Part shown: piece after piece, positions 48,501 to 62,500 of the stretch
How the letters are laid out: each line of letters begins with the position of its first letter
Position numbering within the stretch: the stretch's first letter is position 1
DNA from: Hippophae tibetana
Taxonomy: Eukaryota; Streptophyta; Magnoliopsida; Rosales; Elaeagnaceae
Assembly (NCBI GenBank): GCA_037013495.1
Contig: CM072803.1
Coordinates: 53,271,627-53,335,626 of the forward strand
Direction: 5' to 3'
DNA length: 64,000 nucleotides
Notes under the pieces: generated by a model
What the model was told of the DNA's origin: nothing
Seen by the model: the letters and a program-made list of their open reading frames with translations, nothing else
Databases searched by the model: none
Made by a program: the position numbers and the translations under genes

Positions 48501-50532
48501 CAATGGAAAAGGGCGATGGCTAGAGGTGGTTTTAGACATTATTTGGTAACTTCTTGGTACGTAGCATGAACCATATCCATAGGAGATAAGCATAATATTT
48601 ATAATCTTATTTATTTGCTTCTTACTCATAAAATGGGTTTTGTAAACTAGATTCTTAGGAGGAGAGAGATAACCAAATTTAATTTCAATACAGTGCATTC
48701 CAACACAACAAGAATAACTTATAATAAATTGAGAATATTGATGTCATGAAAGAGTTAAAAATGAGAAATATTGTTCTCTTATACGAAATAATGAACAAAA
48801 TTTCAAACGTTTCATAGTTTTGAATTTCAAGTCGTAATAAATTCCATTTAAATATATCATAATTATAATGATAAAACATTTGGAGTATTTATTCAGCAAC
48901 AAATTATTTGTAAAATAGAAATGAGAAAATGTTTAAGTTTTCTTTCCACTTATTTCTTTTTCCCAATATTCTATCATTATTTTGTTTCCTTCTTAAGTCT
49001 TAATTCCCACCAAAATGAAATTAATTCAAATATTTCTCCCTCTTCTCCCAAGATAAAAAGGTGATGGCTAGAGGTGGTTTTAGACATTATTTGGTAACTT
49101 CTTGGTACGTAGTATGAACCATATCCATAGGAGATAAGCATAATATTTATAATCTTATTTATTTGCTTCTTACTCATAAAATGGGTTTTGTAAACTAGAT
49201 TCTTAGGAGGAGAGAGATAACCAAATTTAATTTCAATACAGTGCATTCCAACACAACAAGAATAACTTATAATAAATTGAGAATATTGATGTCATGAATG
49301 AGTTAAAAATGAGAAATATTGTTCTCTTATACGAAATAATGAACAAAATTTCAAACGTTTCATAGTTTTGAATTTCAAGTCGTAATAAATTCCATTTAAA
49401 TATATCATAATTATAATGATAAAACATTTGGAGTATTTATTCAGCAACAAATTATTTGTAAAATAGAAATGAGAAAATGTTTAAGTTTTCTTTTCCACTT
49501 ATTTCTTTTTCCCAATATTCTATCATTATGTTGTTTCATTCGTAAGTCTTAATTCCCACCAAAATCAAATTAATTCAAATATTTCACCCTCTTTTCCCAA
49601 TGGAAAAGGGCGATGGCTAGAGGTGGTTTTAGACATTATTTGGTAACTTCTTGGTACGTAGCATGAACCATATCCATAGGAGATAAGCATAATATTTATA
49701 ATCTTATTTATTTGCTTCTAACTCATAAAATGGGTTTTGTAACTAGATTCATAGGAGGAGAGAGATAACCAAATTTAATTTCAATACAGTGCATTCCAAC
49801 ACAACAAGAATAACTTATAATAAATTGAGAATATTGATGTCATGAAAGAGTTAAAAATGAGAAATATTGTTCTCTTATACGAAATAATGAACAAAATTTC
49901 AAACGTTTCATAGTTTTGAATTTCAAGTCGTAATAAATTCCATTTAAATATATCATAATTATAATGATAAAACATTTGGAGTATTTATTCAGCAACAAAT
50001 TATTTGTAAAATAGAAATGAGAAAATGTTTAAGTTTTCTTTTCCACTTATTTCTTTTTCCCAATATTCTATCATTATTTTGTTTCCTTCTTAAGTCTTAA
50101 TTCCCACCAAAATGAAATTAATTCAAATATTTCTCCCTCTTCTCCCAAGATAAAAAGGTGATGGCTAGAGGTGGTTTTAGACATTATTTGGTAACTTCTT
50201 GGTATGTAGCATGAACCATATCCATAGGAGATAAGCATAATATTTGCAATCTTATTTATTTGCTTCTTACTCATAAAATGGGTTTTGTAAACTAGATTCT
50301 TAGGAGGAGAGAGATAACCAAATTTAATTTCAATACAGTGCATTCCAACACAACAAGAATAACTTATAATAAATTGAGAATATTGATGTCATGAAAGAGT
50401 TAAAAATGAGAAATATTGTTCTCTTATACGAAATAATGAACAAAATTTCAAACGTTTCATAGTTTTGAATTTAAAGTCGTAATAAATTCCATTTAAATAT
50501 ATCATAATTATAATGATAAAACATTTGGAGTA
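45541..50532. repeat. Mixed monomers between hexameric and pentameric blocks
   Basis: About nine monomers without a repeated unit. The first ~1.95 kb is the partner of 26890-28830. Small indels occur here that are rare elsewhere: TTCTTTCCAC lacking one T near 48942, and TTTTGTAACTAG lacking one A near 49739. This fits a block not recently swept by homogenisation. Confidence 0.75.
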
Positions 50533-53500
50533 TTTATTCAGCAACAAATTATTTGTAAAATAGAAATGAGAAAATGTTTAAGTTTTCTTTTCCACTTATT
50601 TCTTTTTCCCAATATTCTATCATTATTTTGTTTCATTCGTAAGTCTTAATTCCCACCAAAATCAAATTAATTCAAATATTTCTCCCTCTTTTCCCAATGG
50701 AAAAGGGCGATGGCTAGAGTTGGTTTTAGACATTATTTGGTAACTTCTTGGTATGTAGCATGAACCATATCCATAGGAGATAAGCATAATATTTCCAATC
50801 TTATTTATTTGCTTCTTACTCATAAAATGGGTTTTGTAAACTAGATTCTTAGGAGGAGAGAGATAACCAAATTTAATTTCAATACAGTGCATTCCAACAC
50901 AACAAGAATAACTTATAATAAATTGAGAATATTGATGTCATGAAAGAGTTAAAAATGAGAAATAATGTTCTCTTATACGAAATAATGAACAAAATTTCAA
51001 ACGTTTCATAGTTTTGAATTTCAAGTCGTAATAAATTCCATTTAAATATGTCATAATTATAATGATAAAACATTTGGAGTATTTATTCAGCAACAAATTA
51101 TTTGTAAAATAGAAATGAGAAAATGTTTAAGTTTTCTTTTCCACTTATTTCTTTTTCCCAATATTCTATCATTATTTTGTTTCCTTCTTAAGTCTTAATT
51201 CCGACCAAAATGAAATTAATTCAAATATTTCTCCCTCTTCTCCCAAGATAAAAAGGTGATGGCTAGAGTTGGTTTTAGACATTATTTGGTAACTTCTTGG
51301 TATGTAGCATGAACCATATCCATAGGAGATAAGCATAATATTTCCAATCTTATTTATTTGCTTCTTACTCATAAAATGGGTAGTGTAAACTAGATTCTTA
51401 GGAGGAGAGAGATAACCAAATTTAATTTCAATACAGTGCATTCCAACACAACAAGAATAACTTATAATAAATTGAGAATATTGATGTCATGAAAGAGTTA
51501 AAAATGAGAAATATTGTTCTCTTATACGAAATAATGAACAAAATTTCAAACGTTTCATAGTTTTGAATTTCAAGTCGTAATAAATTCCATTTAAATATGT
51601 CATAATTATAATGATAAAACATTTGGAGTATTTATTCAGCAACAAATTATTTGTAAAATAGAAATGAGAAAATGTTTAAGTTTTCTTTTCCACTTATTTC
51701 TTTTTCCCAATATTCTATCATTATTTTGTTTCCTTCTTAAGTCTTAATTCCGACCAAAATGAAATTAATTCAAATATTTCTCCCTCTTCTCCCAAGATAA
51801 AAAGGTGATGGCTAGAGTTGGTTTTAGACATTATTTGGTAACTTCTTGGTACGTAGCATGAACCATATCCATAGGAGATAAGCATAATATTTCCAATCTT
51901 ATTTATTTGCTTCTTACTCATAAAATGGGTTTTGTAAACTAGATTCTTAGGAGGAGAGAGATAACCAAATTTAATTTCAATACAGTGCATTCCAACACAA
52001 CAAGAATAACTTATATTAAATTGAGAATATTGATGTCATGAAAGAGTTAAAAATGAGAAATATTGTTCTCTTATACGAAATAATGAACAAAATTTCAAAC
52101 GTTTCATAGTTTTGAATTTCAAGTCGTAATAAATTCCATTTAAATATGTCATAATTAGAATGATAAAACATTTGGAGTATTTATTCAGCAACAAATTATT
52201 TGTAAAATAGAAATGAGAAAATGTTTAAGTTTTCTTTTCCACTTATTTCTTTTTCCCAATATTCTATCATTATTTTGTTTCCTTCTTAAGTCTTAATTCC
52301 GACCAAAATGAAATTAATTCAAATATTTCTCCCTCTTCTCCCAAGATAAAAAGGTGATGGCTAGAGTTGGTTTTAGACATTATTTGGTAACTTCTTGGTA
52401 TGTAGCATGAACCATATCCATAGGAGATAAGCATAATATTTCCAATCTTATTTATTTGCTTCTTACTCATAAAATGGGTAGTGTAAACTAGATTCTTAGG
52501 AGGAGAGAGATAACCAAATTTAATTTCAATACAGTGCATTCCAACACAACAAGAATAACTTATAATAAATTGAGAATATTGATGTCATGAAAGAGTTAAA
52601 AATGAGAAATATTGTTCTCTTATACGAAATAATGAACAAAATTTCAAACGTTTCATAGTTTTGAATTTCAAGTCGTAATAAATTCCATTTAAATATATCA
52701 TAATTATAATGATAAAACATTTGGAGTATTTATTCAGCAACAAATTATTTGTAAAATAGAAATGAGAAAATGTTTAAGTTTTCTTTTCCACTTATTTATT
52801 TTTCCCAATATTCTATCATTATGTTGTTTCATTCGTAAGTCTTAATTCCCACCAAAATCAAATTAATTCAAATATTTCTCCCTCTTTTCCCAATGGAAAA
52901 GGGCGATGGCTAGAGGTGGTTTTAGACATTATTTGGTAACTTCTTGGTACGTAGCATGAACCATATCCATAGGAGATAAGCATAATATTTATAATCTTAT
53001 TTATTTGCTTCTTACTCATAAAATGGGTTTTGTAAACTAGATTCTTAGGAGGAGAGAGATAACCAAATTTAATTTCAATACAGTGCATTCCAACACAACA
53101 AGAATAACTTATAATAAATTGAGAATATTGATGTCATGAATGAGTTAAAAATGAGAAATATTGTTCTCTTATACGAAATAATGAACAAAATTTCAAACGT
53201 TTCATAGTTTTGAATTTCAAGTCGTAATAAATTCCATTTAAATATATCATAATTATAATGATAAAACATTTGGAGTATTTATTCAGCAACAAATTATTTG
53301 TAAAATAGAAATGAGAAAATGTTTAAGTTTTCTTTTCCACTTATTTCTTTTTCCCAATATTCTATCATTATTTTGTTTCATTCGTAAGTCTTAATTCCCA
53401 CCAAAATCGAATTAATTCAAATATTTCTCCCTCTTTTCCCAATGGAAAAGGGCGATGGCTAGAGTTGGTTTTAGACATTATTTGGTAACTTCTTGGTATG

Positions 53501-56500
53501 TAGCATGAACCATATCCATAGGAGATAAGCATAATATTTCCAATCTTATTTATTTGCTTCTTACTCATAAAATGGGTTTTGTAAACTAGATTCTTAGGAG
53601 GAGATAGATAACCAAATTTAATTTCAATACAGTGCATTCCAACACAACAAGAATAACTTATAATAAATTGAGAATATTGATGTCATGAAAGAGTTAAAAA
53701 TGAGAAATAATGTTCTCTTATACGAAATAATGAACAAAATTTCAAACGTTTCATAGTTTTGAATTTCAAGTCGTAATAAATTCCATTTAAATATGTCATA
53801 ATTATAATGATAAAACATTTGGAGTATTTATTCAGCAACAAATTATTTGTAAAATAGAAATGAGAAAATGTTTAAGTTTTCTTTTCCACTTATTTCTTTT
53901 TCCCAATATTCTATCATTATTTTGTTTCCTTCTTAAGTCTTAATTCCGACCAAAATGAAATTAATTCAAATATTTCTCCCTCTTCTCCCAAGATAAAAAG
54001 GTGATGGCTAGAGTTGGTTTTAGACATTATTTGGTAACTTCTTGGTATGTAGCATGAACCATATCCATAGGAGATAAGCATAATATTTCCAATCTTATTT
54101 ATTTGCTTCTTACTCATAAAATGGGTAGTGTAAACTAGATTCTTAGGAGGAGAGAGATAACCAAATTTAATTTCAATACAGTGCATTCCAACACAACAAG
54201 AATAACTTATAATAAATTGAGAATATTGATGTCATGAAAGAGTTAAAAATGAGAAATATTGTTCTCTTATACGAAATAATGAACAAAATTTCAAACGTTT
54301 CATAGTTTTGAATTTCAAGTCGTAATAAATTCCATTTAAATATGTCATAATTATAATGATAAAACATTTGGAGTATTTATTCAGCAACAAATTATTTGTA
54401 AAATAGAAATGAGAAAATGTTTAAGTTTTCTTTTCCACTTATTTCTTTTTCCCAATATTCTATCATTATTTTGTTTCCTTCTTAAGTCTTAATTCCGACC
54501 AAAATGAAATTAATTCAAATATTTCTCCCTCTTCTCCCAAGATAAAAAGGTGATGGCTAGAGTTGGTTTTAGACATTATTTGGTAACTTCTTGGTATGTA
54601 GCATGAACCATATCCATAGGAGATAAGCATAATATTTCCAATCTTATTTATTTGCTTCTTACTCATAAAATGGGTAGTGTAAACTAGATTCTTAGGAGGA
54701 GAGAGATAACCAAATTTAATTTCAATACAGTGCATTCCAACACAACAAGAATAACTTATAATAAATTGAGAATATTGATGTCATGAAAGAGTTAAAAATG
54801 AGAAATATTGTTCTCTTATACGAAATAATGAACAAAATTTCAAACGTTTCATAGTTTTGAATTTCAAGTCGTAATAAATTCCATTTAAATATGTCATAAT
54901 TATAATGATAAAACATTTGGAGTATTTATTCAGCAACAAATTATTTGTAAAATAGAAATGAGAAAATGTTTAAGTTTTCTTTTCCACTTATTTCTTTTTC
55001 CCAATATTCTATCATTATTTTGTTTCCTTCTTAAGTCTTAATTCCGACCAAAATGAAATTAATTCAAATATTTCTCCCTCTTCTCCCAAGATAAAAAGGT
55101 GATGGCTAGAGTTGGTTTTAGACATTATTTGGTAACTTCTTGGTACGTAGCATGAACCATATCCATAGGAGATAAGCATAATATTTCCAATCTTATTTAT
55201 TTGCTTCTTACTCATAAAATGGGTTTTGTAAACTAGATTCTTAGGAGGAGAGAGATAACCAAATTTAATTTCAATACAGTGCATTCCAACACAACAAGAA
55301 TAACTTATATTAAATTGAGAATATTGATGTCATGAAAGAGTTAAAAATGAGAAATATTGTTCTCTTATACGAAATAATGAACAAAATTTCAAACGTTTCA
55401 TAGTTTTGAATTTCAAGTCGTAATAAATTCCATTTAAATATGTCATAATTAGAATGATAAAACATTTGGAGTATTTATTCAGCAACAAATTATTTGTAAA
55501 ATAGAAATGAGAAAATGTTTAAGTTTTCTTTTCCACTTATTTCTTTTTCCCAATATTCTATCATTATTTTGTTTCCTTCTTAAGTCTTAATTCCGACCAA
55601 AATGAAATTAATTCAAATATTTCTCCCTCTTCTCCCAAGATAAAAAGGTGATGGCTAGAGTTGGTTTTAGACATTATTTGGTAACTTCTTGGTATGTAGC
55701 ATGAACCATATCCATAGGAGATAAGCATAATATTTCCAATCTTATTTATTTGCTTCTTACTCATAAAATGGGTTTTGTAAACTAGATTCTTAGGAGGAGA
55801 GAGATAACCAAATTTAATTTCAATACAGTGCATTCCAACACAACAAGAATAACTTATAATAAATTGAGAATATTGATGTCATGAAAGAGTTAAAAATGAG
55901 AAATATTGTTCTCTTATACGAAATAATGAACAAAATTTCAAACGTTTCATAGTTTTGAATTTCAAGTCGTAATAAATTCCATTTAAATATATCATAATTA
56001 TAATGATAAAACATTTGGAGTATTTATTCAGCAACAAATTATTTGTAAAATAGAAATGAGAAAATGTTTAAGTTTTCTTTTCCACTTATTTATTTTTCCC
56101 AATATTCTATCATTATGTTGTTTCATTCGTAAGTCTTAATTCCCACCAAAATCAAATTAATTCAAATATTTCTCCCTCTTTTCCCAATGGAAAAGGGCGA
56201 TGGCTAGAGGTGGTTTTAGACATTATTTGGTAACTTCTTGGTACGTAGCATGAACCATATCCATAGGAGATAAGCATAATATTTATAATCTTATTTATTT
56301 GCTTCTTACTCATAAAATGGGTTTTGTAAACTAGATTCTTAGGAGGAGAGAGATAACCAAATTTAATTTCAATACAGTGCATTCCAACACAACAAGAATA
56401 ACTTATAATAAATTGAGAATATTGATGTCATGAATGAGTTAAAAATGAGAAATATTGTTCTCTTATACGAAATAATGAACAAAATTTCAAACGTTTCATA

Positions 56501-59500
56501 GTTTTGAATTTCAAGTCGTAATAAATTCCATTTAAATATATCATAATTATAATGATAAAACATTTGGATTATTTATTCAGCAACAAATTATTTGTAAAAT
56601 AGAAATGAGAAAATGTTTAAGTTTTCTTTTCCACTTATTTCTTTTTCCCAATATTCTATCATTATTTTGTTTCATTCGTAAGTCTTAATTCCCACCAAAA
56701 TCAAATTAATTCAAATATTTCTCCCTCTTTTCCCAATGGAAAAGGGCGATGGCTAGAGTTGGTTTTAGACATTATTTGGTAACTTCTTGGTATGTAGCAT
56801 GAACCATATCCATAGGAGATAAGCATAATATTTCCAATCTTATTTATTTGCTTCTTACTCATAAAATGGGTTTTGTAAACTAGATTCTTAGGAGGAGATA
56901 GATAACCAAATTTAATTTCAATACAGTGCATTCCAACACAACAAGAATAACTTATAATAAATTGAGAATATTGATGTCATGAAAGAGTTAAAAATGAGAA
57001 ATAATGTTCTCTTATACGAAATAATGAACAAAATTTCAAACGTTTCATAGTTTTGAATTTCAAGTCGTAATAAATTCCATTTAAATATGTCATAATTATA
57101 ATGATAAAACATTTGGAGTATTTATTCAGCAACAAATTATTTGTAAAATAGAAATGAGAAAATGTTTAAGTTTTCTTTTCCACTTATTTATTTTTCCCAA
57201 TATTCTATCATTATTTTGTTTCCTTCTTAAGTCTTAATTCCGACCAAAATGAAATTAATTCAAATATTTCTCCCTCTTCTCCCAAGATAAAAAGGTGATG
57301 GCTAGAGTTGGTTTTAGACATTATTTGGTAACTTCTTGGTATGTAGCATGAACCATATCCATAGGAGATAAGCATAATATTTCCAATCTTATTTATTTGC
57401 TTCTTACTCATAAAATGGGTAGTGTAAACTAGATTCTTAGGAGGAGAGAGATAACCAAATTTAATTTCAATACAGTGCATTCCAACACAACAAGAATAAC
57501 TTATAATAAATTGAGAATATTGATGTCATGAAAGAGTTAAAAATGAGAAATATTGTTCTCTTATACGAAATAATGAACAAAATTTCAAACGTTTCATAGT
57601 TTTGAATTTCAAGTCGTAATAAATTCCATTTAAATATGTCATAATTATAATGATAAAACATTTGGAGTATTTATTCAGCAACAAATTATTTGTAAAATAG
57701 AAATGAGAAAATGTTTAAGTTTTCTTTTCCACTTATTTCTTTTTCCCAATATTCTATCATTATTTTGTTTCCTTCTTAAGTCTTAATTCCGACCAAAATG
57801 AAATTAATTCAAATATTTCTCCCTCTTCTCCCAAGATAAAAAGGTGATGGCTAGAGTTGGTTTTAGACATTATTTGGTAACTTCTTGGTACGTAGCATGA
57901 ACCATATCCATAGGAGATAAGCATAATATTTCCAATCTTATTTATTTGCTTCTTACTCATAAAATGGGTTTTGTAAACTAGATTCTTAGGAGAAGAGAGA
58001 TAACCAAATTTAATTTCAATACAGTGCATTCCAACACAACAAGAATAACTTATATTAAATTGAGAATATTGATGTCATGAAAGAGTTAAAAATGAGAAAT
58101 ATTGTTCTCTTATACGAAATAATGAACAAAATTTCAAACGTTTCATAGTTTTGAATTTCAAGTCGTAATAAATTCCATTTAAATATGTCATAATTAGAAT
58201 GATAAAACATTTGGAGTATTTATTCAGCAACAAATTATTTGTAAAATAGAAATGAGAAAATGTTTAAGTTTTCTTTTCCACTTATTTCTTTTTCCCAATA
58301 TTCTATCATTATTTTGTTTCCTTCTTAAGTCTTAATTCCGACCAAAATGAAATTAATTCAAATATTTCTCCCTCTTCTCCCAAGATAAAAAGGTGATGGC
58401 TAGAGTTGGTTTTAGACATTATTTGGTAACTTCTTGGTATGTAGCATGAACCATATCCATAGGAGATAAGCATAATATTTCCAATCTTATTTATTTGCTT
58501 CTTACTCATAAAATGGGTTTTGTAAACTAGATTCTTAGGAGGAGAGAGATAACCAAATTTAATTTCAATACAGTGCATTCCAACACAACAAGAATAACTT
58601 ATAATAAATTGAGAATATTGATGTCATGAAAGAGTTAAAAATGAGAAATATTGTTCTCTTATACGAAATAATGAACAAAATTTCAAACGTTTCATAGTTT
58701 TGAATTTCAAGTCGTAATAAATTCCATTTAAATATATCATAATTATAATGATAAAACATTTGGAGTATTTATTCAGCAACAAATTATTTGTAAAATAGAA
58801 ATGAGAAAATGTTTAAGTTTTCTTTTCCACTTATTTATTTTTCCCAATATTCTATCATTATGTTGTTTCATTCGTAAGTCTTAATTCCCACCAAAATCAA
58901 ATTAATTCAAATATTTCTCCCTCTTTTCCCAATGGAAAAGGGCGATGGCTAGAGGTGGTTTTAGACATTATTTGGTAACTTCTTGGTACGTAGCATGAAC
59001 CATATCCATAGGAGATAACCATAATATTTATAATCTTATTTATTTGCTTCTAACTCATAAAATGGGTTTTGTAAACTAGATTCTTAGGAGGAGAGAGATA
59101 ACCAAATTTAATTTCAATACAGTGCATTCCAACACAACTAGAATAACTTATAATAAATTGAGAATATTGATGTCATGAAAGAGTTAAAAATGAGAAATAT
59201 TGTTCTCTTATACGAAATAATGAACAAAATTTCAAACGTTTCATAGTTTTGAATTTCAAGTCGTAATAAATTCCATTTAAATATGTTATAATTATAATGA
59301 TAAAACATTTGGAGTATTTATTCAGCAACAAACTATTTGTAAAATAGAAATGAGAAAATGTTTAAGTTTTCTTTTCCACTTATTTCTTTTTCCCAATATT
59401 CTATCATTATTTTGTTTCCTTCTTAAGTCTTAATTCCCACCAAAATGAAATTAATTCAAATATTTCTCCCTCTTCTCCCAAGATAAAAAGGTGATGGCTA

Positions 59501-62500
59501 GAGTTGGTTTTAGACATTATTTGGTAACTTCTTGGTATGTAGCATGAACCATATCCATAGGAGATAAGCATAATATTTCCAATCTTATTTATTTGCTTCT
59601 TACTCATAAAATGGGTTTTGTAAACTAGATTCTTAGGAGGAGAGAGATAACCAAATTTAATTTCAATACAGTGCATTCCAACACAACAAGAATAACTTAT
59701 AATAAATTGAGAATATTGATGTCATGAAAGAGTTAAAAATGAGAAATAATGTTCTCTTATACGAAATAATGAACAAAATTTCAAACGTTTCATAGTTTTG
59801 AATTTCAAGTCGTAATAAATTCCATTTAAATATGTCATAATTATAATGATAAAACATTTGGAGTATTTATTCAGCAACAAATTATTTGTAAAATAGAAAT
59901 GAGAAAATGTTTAAGTTTTCTTTTCCACTTATTTCTTTTTCCCAATATTCTATCATTATTTTGTTTCCTTCTTAAGTCTTAATTCCGACCAAAATGAAAT
60001 TAATTCAAATATTTCTCCCTCTTCTCCCAAGATAAAAAGGTGATGGCTAGAGTTGGTTTTAGACATTATTTGGTAACTTCTTGGTATGTAGCATGAACCA
60101 TATCCATAGGAGATAAGCATAATATTTCCAATCTTATTTATTTGCTTCTTACTCATAAAATGGGTAGTGTAAACTAGATTCTTAGGAGGAGAGAGATAAC
60201 CAAATTTAATTTCAATACAGTGCATTCCAACACAACTAGAATAACTTATAATAAATTGAGAATATTGATGTCATGAAAGAGTTAAAAATGAGAAATATTG
60301 TTCTCTTATACGAAATAATGAACAAAATTTCAAACGTTTCATAGTTTTGAATTTCAAGTCGTAATAAATTCCATTTAAATATGTCATAATTAGAATGATA
60401 AAACATTTGGAGTATTTATTCAGCAACAAATTATTTGTAAAATAGAAATGAGAAAATGTTTAAGTTTTCTTTTCCACTTATTTCTTTTTCCCAATATTCT
60501 ATCATTATTTTGTTTCCTTCTTAAGTCTTAATTCCGACCAAAATGAAATTAATTCAAATATTTCTCCCTCTTCTCCCAAGATAAAAAGGTGATGGCTAGA
60601 GTTGGTTTTAGACATTATTTGGTAACTTCTTGGTACGTAGCATGAACCATATCCATAGGAGATAAGCATAATATTTTTAATCTTATTTATTTGCTTCTTA
60701 CTCATAAAATGGGTTTTGTAAACTAGATTCTTAGGAGGAGAGAGATAACCAAATTTAATTTCAATACAGTGCATTCCAACACAACAAGAATAACTTATAT
60801 TAAATTGAGAATATTGATGTCATGAAAGAGTTAAAAATGAGAAATATTGTTCTCTTATACGAAATAATGAACAAAATTTCAAACGTTTCATAGTTTTGAA
60901 TTTCAAGTCGTAATAAATTCCATTTAAATATGTCATAATTAGAATGATAAAACATTTGGAGTATTTATTCAGCAACAAATTATTTGTAAAATAGAAATGA
61001 GAAAATGTTTAAGTTTTCTTTTCCACTTATTTCTTTTTCCCAATATTCTATCATTATTTTGTTTCCTTCTTAAGTCTTAATTCCGACCAAAATGAAATTA
61101 ATTCAAATATTTCTCCCTCTTCTCCCAAGATAAAAAGGTGATGGCTAGAGTTGGTTTTAGACATTATTTGGTAACTTCTTGGTATGTAGCATGAACCATA
61201 TCCATAGGAGATAAGCATAATATTTCCAATCTTATTTATTTGCTTCTTACTCATAAAATGGGTTTTGTAAACTAGATTCTTAGGAGGAGAGAGATAACCA
61301 AATTTAATTTCAATACAGTGCATTCCAACACAACAAGAATAACTTATAATAAATTGAGAATATTGATGTCATGAAAGAGTTAAAAATGAGAAATATTGTT
61401 CTCTTATACGAAATAATGAACAAAATTTCAAACGTTTCATAGTTTTGAATTTCAAGTCGTAATAAATTCCATTTAAATATATCATAATTATAATGATAAA
61501 ACATTTGGAGTATTTATTCAGCAACAAATTATTTGTAAAATAGAAATGAGAAAATGTTTAAGTTTTCTTTTCCACTTATTTATTTTTCCCAATATTCTAT
61601 CATTATGTTGTTTCATTCGTAAGTCTTAATTCCCACCAAAATCAAATTAATTCAAATATTTCTCCCTCTTTTCCCAATGGAAAAGGGCGATGGCTAGAGG
61701 TGGTTTTAGACATTATTTGGTAACTTCTTGGTACGTAGCATGAACCATATCCATAGGAGATAACCATAATATTTATAATCTTATTTATTTGCTTCTAACT
61801 CATAAAATGGGTTTTGTAAACTAGATTCTTAGGAGGAGAGAGATAACCAAATTTAATTTCAATACAGTGCATTCCAACACAACTAGAATAACTTATAATA
61901 AATTGAGAATATTGATGTCATGAAAGAGTTAAAAATGAGAAATATTGTTCTCTTATACGAAATAATGAACAAAATTTCAAACGTTTCATAGTTTTGAATT
62001 TCAAGTCGTAATAAATTCCATTTAAATATGTTATAATTATAATGATAAAACATTTGGAGTATTTATTCAGCAACAAACTATTTGTAAAATAGAAATGAGA
62101 AAATGTTTAAGTTTTCTTTTCCACTTATTTCTTTTTCCCAATATTCTATCATTATTTTGTTTCCTTCTTAAGTCTTAATTCCCACCAAAATGAAATTAAT
62201 TCAAATATTTCTCCCTCTTCTCCCAAGATAAAAAGGTGATGGCTAGAGTTGGTTTTAGACATTATTTGGTAACTTCTTGGTATGTAGCATGAACCATATC
62301 CATAGGAGATAAGCATAATATTTCCAATCTTATTTATTTGCTTCTTACTCATAAAATGGGTTTTGTAAACTAGATTCTTAGGAGGAGAGAGATAACCAAA
62401 TTTAATTTCAATACAGTGCATTCCAACACAACAAGAATAACTTATAATAAATTGAGAATATTGATGTCATGAAAGAGTTAAAAATGAGAAATAATGTTCT

